64,000 bases of DNA, taken from contig JAOAHN010000084.1 of NCBI GenBank assembly GCA_026415215.1, positions 50,270 through 114,269 on the forward strand, written 5' to 3'. A program made the position numbers and the translations under genes. Position 1 is the stretch's first letter, and every line of letters starts with the position of its first letter. Below, in pieces: positions 43,152 to 52,032 of this stretch. The stretch comes from Candidatus Hydrogenedentota bacterium (GTDB taxonomy: Bacteria; Hydrogenedentota; Hydrogenedentia; Hydrogenedentales; Hydrogenedentaceae). The notes beneath the pieces were generated by a model. It ran no database searches, was not told where the DNA came from, and worked only from the letters and a program-made list of their open reading frames with translations.

Positions 43152-43727
43152 ATGCGGATGCTTATAATGTTAATAGTCTCTGTAATTTCTTTCATTAGTA
43201 CTCTTGTATTAATTCTTTTTATTACAGGTAACTTTTCCAGAGAATCTTTGATTAGACTGTGGAATAGAGGAGAATCGCAACCTTTTCAAGTTTATACTCC
43301 TGCCACAGCTAATTCAGAAGACGAGTTAACAGGCTTGATAGAACAGATAAAGAAAAAAGAAGAGGAACTTAGAAAAAAGGAAGAGGAACTAAATAGGAAG
43401 GAGCAAGAGCTGAAAAATGTATCACAGCAATTGCAAGAACTTCAGTCACAAATAGAACTTTCACAGAACGAATTGACTAAAAAATTGGGCGAAGATGTTC
43501 AAGAAAGAGATGCGAGAATCCGAACCATTGCTATTACTCTTGCTGAGATGAAGCCAGATAAGGCGGCAGAAAGGTTAAAGACTATGTCGCCGGATGAAAT
43601 AGCGGAAATATTATCTTATGTCAAACCCAAGGAAAGGGGAAAAATAGTAGAGGCAATGGATGCTCAATTAGCTTCTCAAGTCCTTCAGTCCCTTCAAAAA
43701 GTGAAGCCTGGTAAGTCCACACTATAA
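43152..43727 (+). CDS. MotE/YlxF-like coiled-coil protein with MgtE-N-type domain
   Basis: A 191-residue protein. An N-terminal membrane helix (MLIMLIVSVISFISTLVLILFITG) is followed by a long coiled coil (about 60-120, QIKKKEEELRKKEEELNRKEQELKNV). The C-terminal ~60 residues, RTIAITLAEMKPDKAAERLKTMSPDEIAEILSYVKPKERGKIVEAMDAQLASQVLQ, are an MgtE N-terminal-like fold. This architecture between fliJ and fliK is that of YlxF of Bacillus and MotE of spirochaetes, linked to stator or motor assembly. No transport function is implied. Confidence 0.85.
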   Translation: MRMLIMLIVSVISFISTLVLILFITGNFSRESLIRLWNRGESQPFQVYTPATANSEDELTGLIEQIKKKEEELRKKEEELNRKEQELKNVSQQLQELQSQIELSQNELTKKLGEDVQERDARIRTIAITLAEMKPDKAAERLKTMSPDEIAEILSYVKPKERGKIVEAMDAQLASQVLQSLQKVKPGKSTL

Positions 43728-43821
43728 TTTACCAGAGTATTTTTGTATTTAGCCCATCCTTTTCTTGATTACATCCACCTATTTAGGAGTAGTTTCTTAA
43801 ATTAAAAGAAGGAGAGGTAAT

Positions 43822-45363
43822 ATGGAGGGCGTTTTTTTCAATCTTTTTCCCAAAAATTTGATGCCCACTCTTACTGAGATGGGGCGAGTCGAACTCTCTA
43901 CGGTTAATACAAGTGGGTCGGGAGAATTTGATTATCAAAATGGAAAGGAAAATGAAATTTTTTCTCAGTTGATTGCAAGTTTGCTCGTTCATTTCAAAGA
44001 ATGCCAAATTGAGAGCTTAAAAAAAGATGGTGGGGGATTAGTCGAGGTAAGTTCAGTGGATTCTAATGAGAAGATTGATAATGTTTGTCCGAATGAAGGA
44101 GGGGAGATAATTATATCTCCGTCTAAGGAAATTTCATTAAAACAAATTCCTGTATTAGAAAGTGATGTATCGCAGTTTTTAGTGGATTTGTCTGTAGGTT
44201 CTAAAGATATAAAAAGTATATTAGTTGGTGATAGCAAAGCTCATTTAGAAGAACTAAGGAGTGAGGAGAACATTAAGGTTACTCAACCTTCAGTTTTTGC
44301 TTCTGGTGATATCAAACTGCTTTTGGATGAGGAATCTTCAGAAGGAATTTCTGAAAAAATTAAAGAAGATTTTTTGAGAATCTTAGCGAGGAAATTCTCG
44401 CAGGAGAGAGAGAGGGTTGGAGGTAAAATTGAAATAGCAACTCTTCCCTCTAACCAATCTTTAGTCCACAATTCAGAGGATGATAAGACTGTTAGATTGG
44501 CGGAGAGGTCTATTGAAAGTGCTTTCTCAACTAAACTATCTTGCGATGTATATAGGTTTGCAGGAAAAACTGCCAAAGACACACAAAATAACAATGAGAT
44601 ATCCAAAGCATTTAACTTATTAGATGGGATAGATGATGGCGTAGATAATATCTCTTCAGGAAGTCAGTCTCAATATGCGGAAGGCTCTAAAGAAAATATC
44701 GAAAAACTAACCGCTGAGATTTTGAAGTTGCAAGGTAATAGCAGTAGAGATTCTGTAAAGATTAGCGGAGGCAGTTTCAAAGGAGAAAAGAAAGAATTAG
44801 GGAAGAGTAATGAAGAAAATTTAGTTTTGGATATTTCTACGGGTAGAAGAAATGAAGAGATGCTGGGTGTAAAGAGTGTTGTTAGGTGTAGTTCAGGTTC
44901 TCTGGATGATGCTTCGATCAAAGGAAACTATACAAAGGAAATACTTGACAAGGTGATCGAAACGGTTAGGTTTCTAAGGTATGGAGAAATAAAATCAATC
45001 GTAGTGAAGTTGAGACCTGAATGTTTAGGCGAGTTGGATGTGAAAGTGAATCACCACGGGGGCGAAGTTAATATCAAGTTAACTACCTCAACTCAGGATA
45101 CTCAAAGTATGTTATTAGGAAACATTAATCAATTGAAGGAATTCTTAAAGCAAGATGGAGTGCCTGTTCGTGAAATTCAAGTTGTGTTCACGGGAATGTG
45201 GTTAGAGACACCTAATTTTAATTCAAGTATGAACTTTCAGAGCAGGAATAATGATGAAGGTGTCTATCCAATATCTTCGGTCGAAGGGGAGGAGCCAGAA
45301 ATAGTTTCAGATGGATTAAATGGAAAAATTTACCATAGTGGGAATATAAATTACTGGGCATAG
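43822..45363 (+). CDS. fliK: flagellar hook-length control protein FliK
   Basis: A 513-residue protein. The first ~370 residues are low in conservation, polar and Ser/Glu/Asp-rich, as usual for the ruler part of FliK. The C-terminal Flg_hook domain is clear: RYGEIKSIVVKLRPECLGELDVKVNHHGGEVNIKLTTSTQDTQSMLLGNINQLKEFLKQDGVPVREIQVVF, with the family LRPE-x-LG sequence. FliK is exported and switches export specificity on reaching hook length. It lies between the MotE-like gene and flgD. Confidence 0.9.
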   Translation: MEGVFFNLFPKNLMPTLTEMGRVELSTVNTSGSGEFDYQNGKENEIFSQLIASLLVHFKECQIESLKKDGGGLVEVSSVDSNEKIDNVCPNEGGEIIISPSKEISLKQIPVLESDVSQFLVDLSVGSKDIKSILVGDSKAHLEELRSEENIKVTQPSVFASGDIKLLLDEESSEGISEKIKEDFLRILARKFSQERERVGGKIEIATLPSNQSLVHNSEDDKTVRLAERSIESAFSTKLSCDVYRFAGKTAKDTQNNNEISKAFNLLDGIDDGVDNISSGSQSQYAEGSKENIEKLTAEILKLQGNSSRDSVKISGGSFKGEKKELGKSNEENLVLDISTGRRNEEMLGVKSVVRCSSGSLDDASIKGNYTKEILDKVIETVRFLRYGEIKSIVVKLRPECLGELDVKVNHHGGEVNIKLTTSTQDTQSMLLGNINQLKEFLKQDGVPVREIQVVFTGMWLETPNFNSSMNFQSRNNDEGVYPISSVEGEEPEIVSDGLNGKIYHSGNINYWA

Positions 45364-45374
45364 GAGAAAGGAAT

Positions 45375-46052
45375 ATGAATGCATTAGTTCAGTTTAAATC
45401 TAAAATTTATGGTACGGGATTGCCTACGCAGGCTGAAAGGGCACAGGCTAATAAGCGGATCCAGTCTATGTATCAAGCTAAGAGAATGGGGATTTTTAAA
45501 GATTACATAAGGCGGGTATATGGAGAAAAAATGGTTAAGAATTTGCATTTCAAAGGTGATAAATTAAGCAAGTCGAGTGTGAGTAAATCTGAACAGACTA
45601 CTTCACGGCAAACTTCTAATGTAGATGGTTCAAATACGGGAGCATCCAATGAAATTAGTGCAGATACCTTTTTGCAACTCCTTGTTATGCAAATGCAATA
45701 TCAAGACCCTTTGGAGCCGATTCAGAATACGGATATGCTTGCTCAATTAGCTCAGTTTTCCAATTTAGAGCAGGCAGTTGGAATTAATTCAAAGATGGAT
45801 TATCTACTTGTAGGCATGGGAAACTTAACATCGAGTTTACAGGCGTTATATGTTTCTTGTGCTCATCAGTTAATTGGCAAATATGTGGAGGGTTCTTCAA
45901 TTGATGGAGAATCTATAAAAGGGAGGGTTGAGTCGGTTGTGATGGAAAATGGGAATGTTATGGTGCTCGTGGGGGGAATTAAAGTACCTCTTGCTAACAT
46001 ACAGATGGTAAGTGATGTTACTAATAATTTTGATAATGGAGAAAGAAAGTAA
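45375..46052 (+). CDS. flgD: flagellar hook capping/assembly protein FlgD
   Basis: A 225-residue FlgD. The hook cap signature is at about 95-140: ISADTFLQLLVMQMQYQDPLEPIQNTDMLAQLAQFSNLEQAVGINSKM. An unusual ~90-residue N-terminal region (RAQANKRIQSMYQAKRMGIFKDYIRRVYGEKM) precedes it. The C-terminal part is short, with only a small IKGRVESVVMENGNVMVLVGGIKVPLANIQMV domain and no full FlgD Tudor/Fn3 module. Next to fliK and flgE, as usual. Confidence 0.92.
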   Translation: MNALVQFKSKIYGTGLPTQAERAQANKRIQSMYQAKRMGIFKDYIRRVYGEKMVKNLHFKGDKLSKSSVSKSEQTTSRQTSNVDGSNTGASNEISADTFLQLLVMQMQYQDPLEPIQNTDMLAQLAQFSNLEQAVGINSKMDYLLVGMGNLTSSLQALYVSCAHQLIGKYVEGSSIDGESIKGRVESVVMENGNVMVLVGGIKVPLANIQMVSDVTNNFDNGERK

Positions 46053-46078
46053 AAAACTTAACATAAGGAGGTAATACT

Positions 46079-47338
46079 ATGGGTATGGCAATGTTGACTG
46101 CTGTTACTGGTTTGCAAGCTCATCAGAGGAAATTGGATGTAATTGCCAATAACATAGCTAACATCAACACGGTAGGATTTCGTTCGTCTCGTGTTTTGTT
46201 TCAGAACTTGTTTTCTCAACTTTTGAGTGGTGGTTCTGCGCCAGTAGGAAATTTTGGTGGTTCCAATCCTCAACAAGTGGGATTAGGTGTAAAGATTGGA
46301 AGTATCGATATCAGTTTTCAACAAGGTTCTCTTCTGTATACAGGTGTTTCCTCAGATCTTGCTATTCAAGGGAATGGCTTTTTTATTTTGAGTGATGGTC
46401 AGAAAACTGCATACACAAGAGATGGCTCGTTTGATCTCAATGCCAGCGGTTATTTAATAGACCCTGCTACTGGGATGCGTGTTCAAGGGTATCTTGCTGA
46501 TGACCAGAGTAACATAGATACTAATCAGCCACCAAGAGATATTGTGATTCCAATAGGAAGTGCAGGTATTGTTAGACCGACAACACTGGTTAACTTAATT
46601 GGTAATTTGGACGCTGATGCACCGGTCTCCCCAAATCCAACTGTTGTTACGAGAACAATTGAGGTTTACGATTCGTTGGGAACACCACGATCAGTAACTA
46701 TAAGCTTTACTAAACAGGCCACCCCAGCAAATCAATGGTTATGGGAAACTACCTATGAGGGAAATGTAGTTGGGAGTGGAGCACTTACTTTCGATGTAAA
46801 TGGTGCGTTACCACCGGGAACTGAAGGAACTGTAACGATTCCTGGAAGTTTAATGAATACTAACGGATCTCAACCTGCTGACCTCGTTTTTGATATAGAC
46901 TTTTCAGAAGTTACCCAATTGGCTACAGGTAATAGTGTTGGAAGTGATGTAACGATAAGGTCTCAAGATGGTTTCCCGAGAGGTGTTCTACAGAGCTTCA
47001 ACATAGGAGCGAATGGAGAGATAATAGGGGTTTTTAGTAACGGGCTTACTCGTGTATTTGCTCAAGTAGCTCTTGCGACATTCTCTAATGTGGGGGGATT
47101 ACTGCAAGACGGAAATAACATGTTTCTTGAAACACCTGCTTCAGGTAGTGCGCAAGTAGGTCCACCAAGAACTGGTGGAAGAGGAATTGTTTCAGGAGGA
47201 GTTTTGGAGAGTTCAAATGTGGATCTTGGAAATGAGTTCAGTTCATTGATTATTACACAGCGTGGATTTCAAGCAAATGCAAGGACGATAACCGCTGCGG
47301 ACACTTTACTCCAAGAGACCGTGAATCTTGGAAGATAA
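46079..47338 (+). CDS. flgE: flagellar hook protein FlgE
   Basis: A 419-residue hook subunit. N-terminal rod-type helix: MLTAVTGLQAHQRKLDVIANNIANINTVGFRSSRVLFQNL. The next region has GNGFFILSDGQKTAYTRDGSFDLNASGYLIDPATGMRVQGY, diagnostic of FlgE/F/G family. The end is GNEFSSLIITQRGFQANARTITAADTLLQETVNL. The length and the presence of hook-specific D1/D2 sequences favour FlgE over FlgF or FlgG. AGGAGGT at 46065-46071 sits before the ATG; a strong terminator follows. Confidence 0.94.
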   Translation: MGMAMLTAVTGLQAHQRKLDVIANNIANINTVGFRSSRVLFQNLFSQLLSGGSAPVGNFGGSNPQQVGLGVKIGSIDISFQQGSLLYTGVSSDLAIQGNGFFILSDGQKTAYTRDGSFDLNASGYLIDPATGMRVQGYLADDQSNIDTNQPPRDIVIPIGSAGIVRPTTLVNLIGNLDADAPVSPNPTVVTRTIEVYDSLGTPRSVTISFTKQATPANQWLWETTYEGNVVGSGALTFDVNGALPPGTEGTVTIPGSLMNTNGSQPADLVFDIDFSEVTQLATGNSVGSDVTIRSQDGFPRGVLQSFNIGANGEIIGVFSNGLTRVFAQVALATFSNVGGLLQDGNNMFLETPASGSAQVGPPRTGGRGIVSGGVLESSNVDLGNEFSSLIITQRGFQANARTITAADTLLQETVNLGR

Positions 47339-47360
47339 TTTTGATAGGTAAATAAGAATG

Positions 47361-47396
47361 GCTGAGGTTGATAATTTTCAACCTCAGCTATTTTTT
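47361..47396 (+). terminator. intrinsic terminator after flgE
   Basis: GCTGAGGTTGA (47361-47371) pairs perfectly with TCAACCTCAGC (47378-47388) over a 6-base loop, then TATTTTTT. It separates flgE from motA. Confidence 0.85.
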
Positions 47397-47470
47397 AATA
47401 GCATAAGCTTTTGATAAAGTGATAAAATGATTGACACATTAAAACTTATGTTAATGGTGAGAGGGAACCT

Positions 47471-48244
47471 ATGGATCTCGCAACGGTCATAGGACTAATA
47501 GCAGGAATATCTTTAACATTCATTTCAATACTGATGGGGGGACAAATAAGTATCTTTATTAATATCCCATCGTTTGTGTTAGTTGTAGGTGGTACTATAT
47601 CTGCAACATTAATCAATTATCCTCTTGGGGAAGTATTGAAAGTTTTTAACACTGTAAAGAATTCATTTGTCCAAAAGCTACCCACTCCTGAGAACCTTAT
47701 AGAGAAAATTATTGAGTTTGCTACCATTGCACGAAGGGAGGGTATTCTTGCGCTTGAGGGACCTGCCTCAGAGTTGGATGACGAATTTTTACAAAGGGGG
47801 ATTCAACTTGCAATAGATGGAACTGCTCCGGAACTCTTGAAAGATATTCTTACTACAGAATTGGCGTTTATGGAAGATAGGCATTCCTTGGGGCAGTCAA
47901 TTCTTACAGCGATGGCTGCGTATGCCCCTGCTTTTGGTATGATAGGAACTTTGATTGGGTTAGTTCAGATGTTAGCTACTATGGAAGACCCTTCTCAAAT
48001 AGGAGTTGGAATGGCAATAGCTATTTTGACCACTCTATATGGTGCTTTGATTGCTAATTTGATTATGCTACCTTTAGCGGGAAAATTAAAGGTGCGAACA
48101 GCAGAGGAGCTACTATTGAGGGAGATAATAATAGAAGGGATTTTATCAATTCAGTCTGGTGACAATCCCAGAATAGTTGAGCAGAAACTAAAGGCTTTCA
48201 TTGCTCCTGAGATTCGAAAGAGAATAGTAACGGGTAGAAAGTGA
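47471..48244 (+). CDS. motA: flagellar motor stator protein MotA
   Basis: A 257-residue MotA, the ion-channel stator subunit with four helices. TM1: VIGLIAGISLTFISILMG. FATIARREGILALEGPASELDDEFLQRGIQLAIDG is the cytoplasmic charged loop that pushes FliG. TM3/4: MAAYAPAFGMIGTLIGLVQMLATMEDPSQIGVGMAIAILTTLYGALIANLIMLPLAGKL. The gap after the flgE terminator suggests a separate promoter. motB follows. Confidence 0.96.
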   Translation: MDLATVIGLIAGISLTFISILMGGQISIFINIPSFVLVVGGTISATLINYPLGEVLKVFNTVKNSFVQKLPTPENLIEKIIEFATIARREGILALEGPASELDDEFLQRGIQLAIDGTAPELLKDILTTELAFMEDRHSLGQSILTAMAAYAPAFGMIGTLIGLVQMLATMEDPSQIGVGMAIAILTTLYGALIANLIMLPLAGKLKVRTAEELLLREIIIEGILSIQSGDNPRIVEQKLKAFIAPEIRKRIVTGRK

Positions 48245-48277
48245 AGTTGTCCTATTTATATGGAAGGATAATTGTAC

Positions 48278-49015
48278 ATGCCAAGAGAGAGGAAAAACTC
48301 AGGAGGAGGGGAAGGTGGGGCACCTGGTTGGGTAGTTACTTATGGGGATATGATGAGCCTCCTATTAACTTTTTTTATACTACTCGCAGCCTTTTCTACC
48401 ATAAGTGAAGAAGATTTCAAAAAAGCTATGGGTTCTTTGGAAGGTGCTTTCAGTGTATTTCCTAAATACCAGGGTTTAATGGATATGCAGATGGTTGGTA
48501 AGAAAGAGAAGCAGAGGATGATGCAACAAACTGCTCAAAAATTGGCTGAGGAGCTTCAAATTAAAGGTTTAGATAAGCAAGTCCAAGTGGAATATGATGC
48601 AAAAGGTGGGATTAAAATTACCCTGCCAGATGTAATTCTGTTTGATAAAGGTGAAGCGGAACTCAAACCTGAAGCGGTACCCGTTTTGGATGTGATTGCA
48701 AAAACTTTGGGTGTTCTCAGGGGAGTGTTTATTGAAGTTAAAGGACATACCGACAACGCACCCATTCAGAATACAGGGCGATTTAGAGATAATTATGATT
48801 TGAGTTATGCCCGGGCAGTTCAGGTTATGAGAAGACTTCAGTCGTTAGGAACACTATCAAGTGAGAATTTTGAAATAACTGCGTGTGGTCCAAATCAGCC
48901 TGTGGCTTCAAATCTTACCGAAGAAGGGAGGGCACAAAATAGAAGGGTAGAAATATTTATCCGAGGTTTTTTGGAGGAGGAACAGTTATATAATTTACAA
49001 AATAGAAGGATATAG
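48278..49015 (+). CDS. motB: flagellar motor stator protein MotB
   Basis: A 245-residue MotB. The transmembrane segment GWVVTYGDMMSLLLTFFILLAAFS (about 17-40) holds the ion-binding Asp24. The C-terminal OmpA-like peptidoglycan domain has VFIEVKGHTDNAPIQNTGRFRDNYDLSYARAVQVMRRL and GRAQNRRVEIFIRG. The track begins at a TTG at 48272; GGAAGG at 48262-48267 fits the ATG at 48278 better. 33 bases separate it from the motA stop. Confidence 0.95.
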   Translation: MPRERKNSGGGEGGAPGWVVTYGDMMSLLLTFFILLAAFSTISEEDFKKAMGSLEGAFSVFPKYQGLMDMQMVGKKEKQRMMQQTAQKLAEELQIKGLDKQVQVEYDAKGGIKITLPDVILFDKGEAELKPEAVPVLDVIAKTLGVLRGVFIEVKGHTDNAPIQNTGRFRDNYDLSYARAVQVMRRLQSLGTLSSENFEITACGPNQPVASNLTEEGRAQNRRVEIFIRGFLEEEQLYNLQNRRI

Positions 49016-49077
49016 GTTTGATTAATTGTTTATACTATAGAGTCAGATAGTCTCAAAAATTTTGGAAGGAATGTTGA

Positions 49078-49626
49078 ATGGCTGGGGATAAAGTGCCGGC
49101 AGGACAAGAACAAAAGTTAGAAGGTAGTTCAATTATAAGAGTGTTAGTGACTGGAGGAATTAGTATTATCGTGCCCGCATTGTGTGCAGTGTTAGTTTTT
49201 CTATTTTTCTTAAAACCTATGTTGGTAACGCAGATTCAGGGAAATGAAGTAGTAAGCACTCCAACTGACTCGGGTGATGTTATTCCTCCAAATGCTGTAA
49301 TAGTAAAATTTGATGAGGCACAAGCTACCGTGATAACTCCGCGAAATGACGCTCCTTCGCCCTTATTTATTTACCAGGTAGCAATGTCCTGTTCCGATGC
49401 GGAAGTAGCAAGCTTAATAGAGGGGAAAAAAGAATACTTTACCGCTATGATAAACAAGATACATAGAAACAAAACGAGGGTAGAGTTAAATGACCCTGCA
49501 GTACAAGAGGCATTATTAAGGCAAACAAAAGAAGAGGCTAACCAGCTGATTAGAAAACTTTCTCCTGGGTTAAAAGGGAAAGTTTTAGAAGTAATGTATC
49601 TTAAATACACAATAGTGGATATCTGA
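49078..49626 (+). CDS. fliL: flagellar basal body-associated protein FliL
   Basis: A 182-residue FliL-like protein: a short cytoplasmic tail, one helix (SIIVPALCAVLVFLFFLKPML, about 30-51), then a periplasmic domain (VAMSCSDAEVASLIEGKKEYFTAMINKIHRNKTRVELNDPAVQEALLRQTKEEANQLI). FliL surrounds the stator and supports torque. Position between motB and fliN supports the call. In most cluster layouts fliM follows fliL; here fliN comes immediately. Confidence 0.87.
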   Translation: MAGDKVPAGQEQKLEGSSIIRVLVTGGISIIVPALCAVLVFLFFLKPMLVTQIQGNEVVSTPTDSGDVIPPNAVIVKFDEAQATVITPRNDAPSPLFIYQVAMSCSDAEVASLIEGKKEYFTAMINKIHRNKTRVELNDPAVQEALLRQTKEEANQLIRKLSPGLKGKVLEVMYLKYTIVDI

Positions 49627-49629
49627 GAT

Positions 49630-49959
49630 ATGGCTAAAGATTCTTCTGATAATGTTTCAAAATTCTACCCTGAGAATGAGCTTACCACAAGTAATGAACC
49701 GCATACCCATCTAACTTTGAATGATATAGCTCAAATTCCTGCCAAAGTATCTGCTGAATTAGGGAGGTGTAGGATGAAGATTAGAGAAGTGTTATCTTTG
49801 GATAAAGGTTCGATAGTTGCGTTAAATAAACAAGCTGGAGAATTGGGAGATGTATATGTTAATGGAGTTCTCATTGGAAGAGGAGAGATGATAGTCCTTG
49901 CAGATACTCTCCATATTCGAATTGTAGAAATTGAGGGATTTGAAAAGGATGAAGAATAG
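49630..49959 (+). CDS. fliN: flagellar motor switch protein FliN
   Basis: A 109-residue FliN, a C-ring subunit. The SpoA-type C-terminal domain is clear: LSLDKGSIVALNKQAGELGDVYVNGVLIGRGEMIVLADTLHIRIVEI. The N-terminal ~45 residues are variable, as in the family. FliM, the usual partner encoded just before fliN, is absent from this window. The 3' end overlaps fliO by 11 bases. Confidence 0.93.
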   Translation: MAKDSSDNVSKFYPENELTTSNEPHTHLTLNDIAQIPAKVSAELGRCRMKIREVLSLDKGSIVALNKQAGELGDVYVNGVLIGRGEMIVLADTLHIRIVEIEGFEKDEE

Positions 49960-50770
49960 CTTACTAATACTTATCTCTTTTTCTATAACAGGCTTTTGTT
50001 TGAGTTTGTGTAGTTATTGTGAGGAAAAACAAAAATTAAGTAATGTAGAAGATAGTTTACAATCTTTGATTAAGACCAATGAAGCAACGGGCTCAGAAGG
50101 GAATAGTAATGGTAAATCCTTATCAGATTCTCCTAAAGGGAATCAGGATTGGTTTATCCAACATCAGAAAGCCTGGGATAGTGAAGGGAGTAAGGAAGTA
50201 GGTGAAGGAGAAAGTAATAATAGAGGTGGGACAACAGAGGGCACTGTTGGAGAGAGGTATTCAGAAGTTTCTCGAGGGGGTTCGTATAGTTGGGGATACT
50301 ATTTTGTAAGAGCGGGTGTAGCTTTTCTGCTCGTTCTTGGATTACTTTTGGCTGTTTTGGGCGGTATGAAGTTACTTATTCAACGATCACCTTCCAAATA
50401 TGGAAAAGTTTTGGGAAAAGTTATAGGGGTTGTATATCTCTCCCCAAGAGCAAGGGTATATTATTTGCAGACAGGTGGAAAGGTTGTTGCTTTGGGAGTG
50501 TCTGGAGATAGGATAAATTTATTGTTTAGTATGAATGAGGATGAGTTTTTCTCTAATGTTCCGGATGTTGAGGAATCTGATACTGGTAAAGATAAAAGTT
50601 TTCGCAAGGTTCTTGAGGATGTAGAGCAGAGAATAAAAGAAAAAAGTGATACTGAAAAGGAATCAGGAGTTGGTTCAGATTTTGATAATGAGATTGCTTC
50701 TCTAAAAGCTAATATTCAAAAGCTCCAGGAGGTTTTAAGAGAGGATAGTGAGGGAGAGGAGAGAAAATAG
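49949..50770 (+). CDS. fliO: flagellar biosynthesis protein FliO
   Basis: A 273-residue FliO-like protein that helps FliP insertion into the export gate. It has a probable N-terminal signal or helix (SLLILISFSITGFCLSLCSYC), a Ser/Gly-rich periplasmic stretch, the single helix YFVRAGVAFLLVLGLLLAVLGGMKLL (about 115-140), and the cytoplasmic GKVIGVVYLSPRARVYYLQTGGKVVALGVSGDRINLL module. A charged, possibly coiled C-terminus ends it. The ATG at 49949 is preferred over the TTG at 49931. Its end overlaps fliP. Confidence 0.85.
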   Translation: MKNSLLILISFSITGFCLSLCSYCEEKQKLSNVEDSLQSLIKTNEATGSEGNSNGKSLSDSPKGNQDWFIQHQKAWDSEGSKEVGEGESNNRGGTTEGTVGERYSEVSRGGSYSWGYYFVRAGVAFLLVLGLLLAVLGGMKLLIQRSPSKYGKVLGKVIGVVYLSPRARVYYLQTGGKVVALGVSGDRINLLFSMNEDEFFSNVPDVEESDTGKDKSFRKVLEDVEQRIKEKSDTEKESGVGSDFDNEIASLKANIQKLQEVLREDSEGEERK

Positions 50771-51578
50771 AGAAAAGGGTTTTATAGAGAGAAGAATTTC
50801 TTTTACTATTCGAAGAGCCTTTCCTATAGTAATTATCTTGTCAATTTTCATTTGTTTCAATGCCTCACCACAACCAACTTCTCAAAATGCTTTGCGAAAC
50901 CCACTTGGTGTGGACATAGTAGGTTCTGCAGAGAGGGCAATCGCTCCTGAGAATTTGTCTACCACTTTGACTCTTGTATTTTTAATAACCGCGATATCTT
51001 TGGCCCCAGCGTTTTTAGTACTAACTACTTCTTTTACGAGGATTATAGTAGTATTGTCTTTTCTACGCCAAGCCTTGGCGACTCAGCAGACACCTCCTAA
51101 CCAGGTGTTAATAGGATTGGCACTGTTTTTGACTTTGTTTATAATGATGCCTACTTACGAGAGAGTTAATAGGGAAGCAATACAGCCATACATTAGGGGA
51201 GAACTTAATCAGCAAGAGGCATTTGGGAGAGCGATAATTCCTATTCGTGAGTTTATGTTTAAACAAGTGAAGACCCAGGAATTGAAAATGATGATGGAAA
51301 TTTCGGGAAGAGGACGCCCCAATACACCAGAGGATGTCCCGACACATGTTTTAATTCCGGCATTTATACTAAGTGAGTTAAAAACGGCCTTCATGATAGG
51401 TTTTTTATTATATATACCTTTTTTAATAATTGACATGGTGGTGGCGAGTTCGCTAATGGCTATGGGTATGATGATGTTGCCGCCTATATTTGTTTCACTC
51501 CCATTTAAGCTGATTTTATTTGTGTTGGTCGATGGTTGGAATCTTGTGATAGGTAATTTGGTAAGGAGTTATCAGTAG
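50748..51578 (+). CDS. fliP: flagellar type III export gate protein FliP
   Basis: A 276-residue FliP, core of the export gate. The signal-like N-terminus (AFPIVIILSIFICFNASP) is cleaved in known FliP proteins. ISLAPAFLVLTTSFTRIIVVLSFLRQALATQQTPPNQVLIGLALFLTLFIMMP and PAFILSELKTAFMIGFLLYIPFLIIDMVVASSLMAMGMMMLPP are diagnostic. The GTG at 50748 is the only convenient start and overlaps fliO; its ribosome-binding site is not ideal, so the start is less sure. fliQ, fliR, flhB and flhA do not follow. Confidence 0.95.
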   Translation: MRERRENREKGFIERRISFTIRRAFPIVIILSIFICFNASPQPTSQNALRNPLGVDIVGSAERAIAPENLSTTLTLVFLITAISLAPAFLVLTTSFTRIIVVLSFLRQALATQQTPPNQVLIGLALFLTLFIMMPTYERVNREAIQPYIRGELNQQEAFGRAIIPIREFMFKQVKTQELKMMMEISGRGRPNTPEDVPTHVLIPAFILSELKTAFMIGFLLYIPFLIIDMVVASSLMAMGMMMLPPIFVSLPFKLILFVLVDGWNLVIGNLVRSYQ

Positions 51579-51582
51579 AAGA

Positions 51583-52029
51583 ATGAACTCGAATATAGTT
51601 AAGGTAATAATATTTATTTTCATCGTGGTTTTCATTGCTCCATTAGTTCTGAGGTTCTTGCCTGCCCCTTTAACTTTAGAAAAGATAATCGATGAGTTGG
51701 GTAAAGCTGGGTATAGAATGGAGAATCTAACATTCGCAGATTCTCCTGCGAATGAGTCAATAAGGCAGGTTTCCTTTTACATTCGGGATGCTTGGGTAAA
51801 TATTTATGAGTATGACGATGAGGGTAAGATAGCAAAGTATGCTGAGATGTATAAAAAGGATCCGGGCACTATTTTGGTGGAGACTTGGGGATTGGCTCAG
51901 GCTCTGGGTTCAGCTCCCTCGAAGAATAAGCCGGAACGCGTAGCGAGAAAGAAAAATTTTTTATTAGTAGTGCAAGGAGAAGATACCACCTTGCTTAATA
52001 GGATAGTAGAGGTTTTTAATAGGTTATAA
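51583..52029 (+). CDS. unknown membrane-anchored protein at the end of the flagellar cluster
   Basis: A 148-residue protein with one N-terminal helix (VIIFIFIVVFIAPLVLRFL, about 8-26) and a soluble domain (KIIDELGKAGYRMENLTFADSP ... VSFYIRDAWVNIYEYDDEGKIAKYAEMYKKDPGTILVETWGLAQALG). It starts 4 bases after fliP stops, in the spot where fliQ normally lies, but it is not FliQ, which is a two-helix protein of about 90 residues. No family is recognised. A flagellar accessory role is only inferred from position. Confidence 0.72.
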   Translation: MNSNIVKVIIFIFIVVFIAPLVLRFLPAPLTLEKIIDELGKAGYRMENLTFADSPANESIRQVSFYIRDAWVNIYEYDDEGKIAKYAEMYKKDPGTILVETWGLAQALGSAPSKNKPERVARKKNFLLVVQGEDTTLLNRIVEVFNRL

Positions 52030-52032
52030 ATG

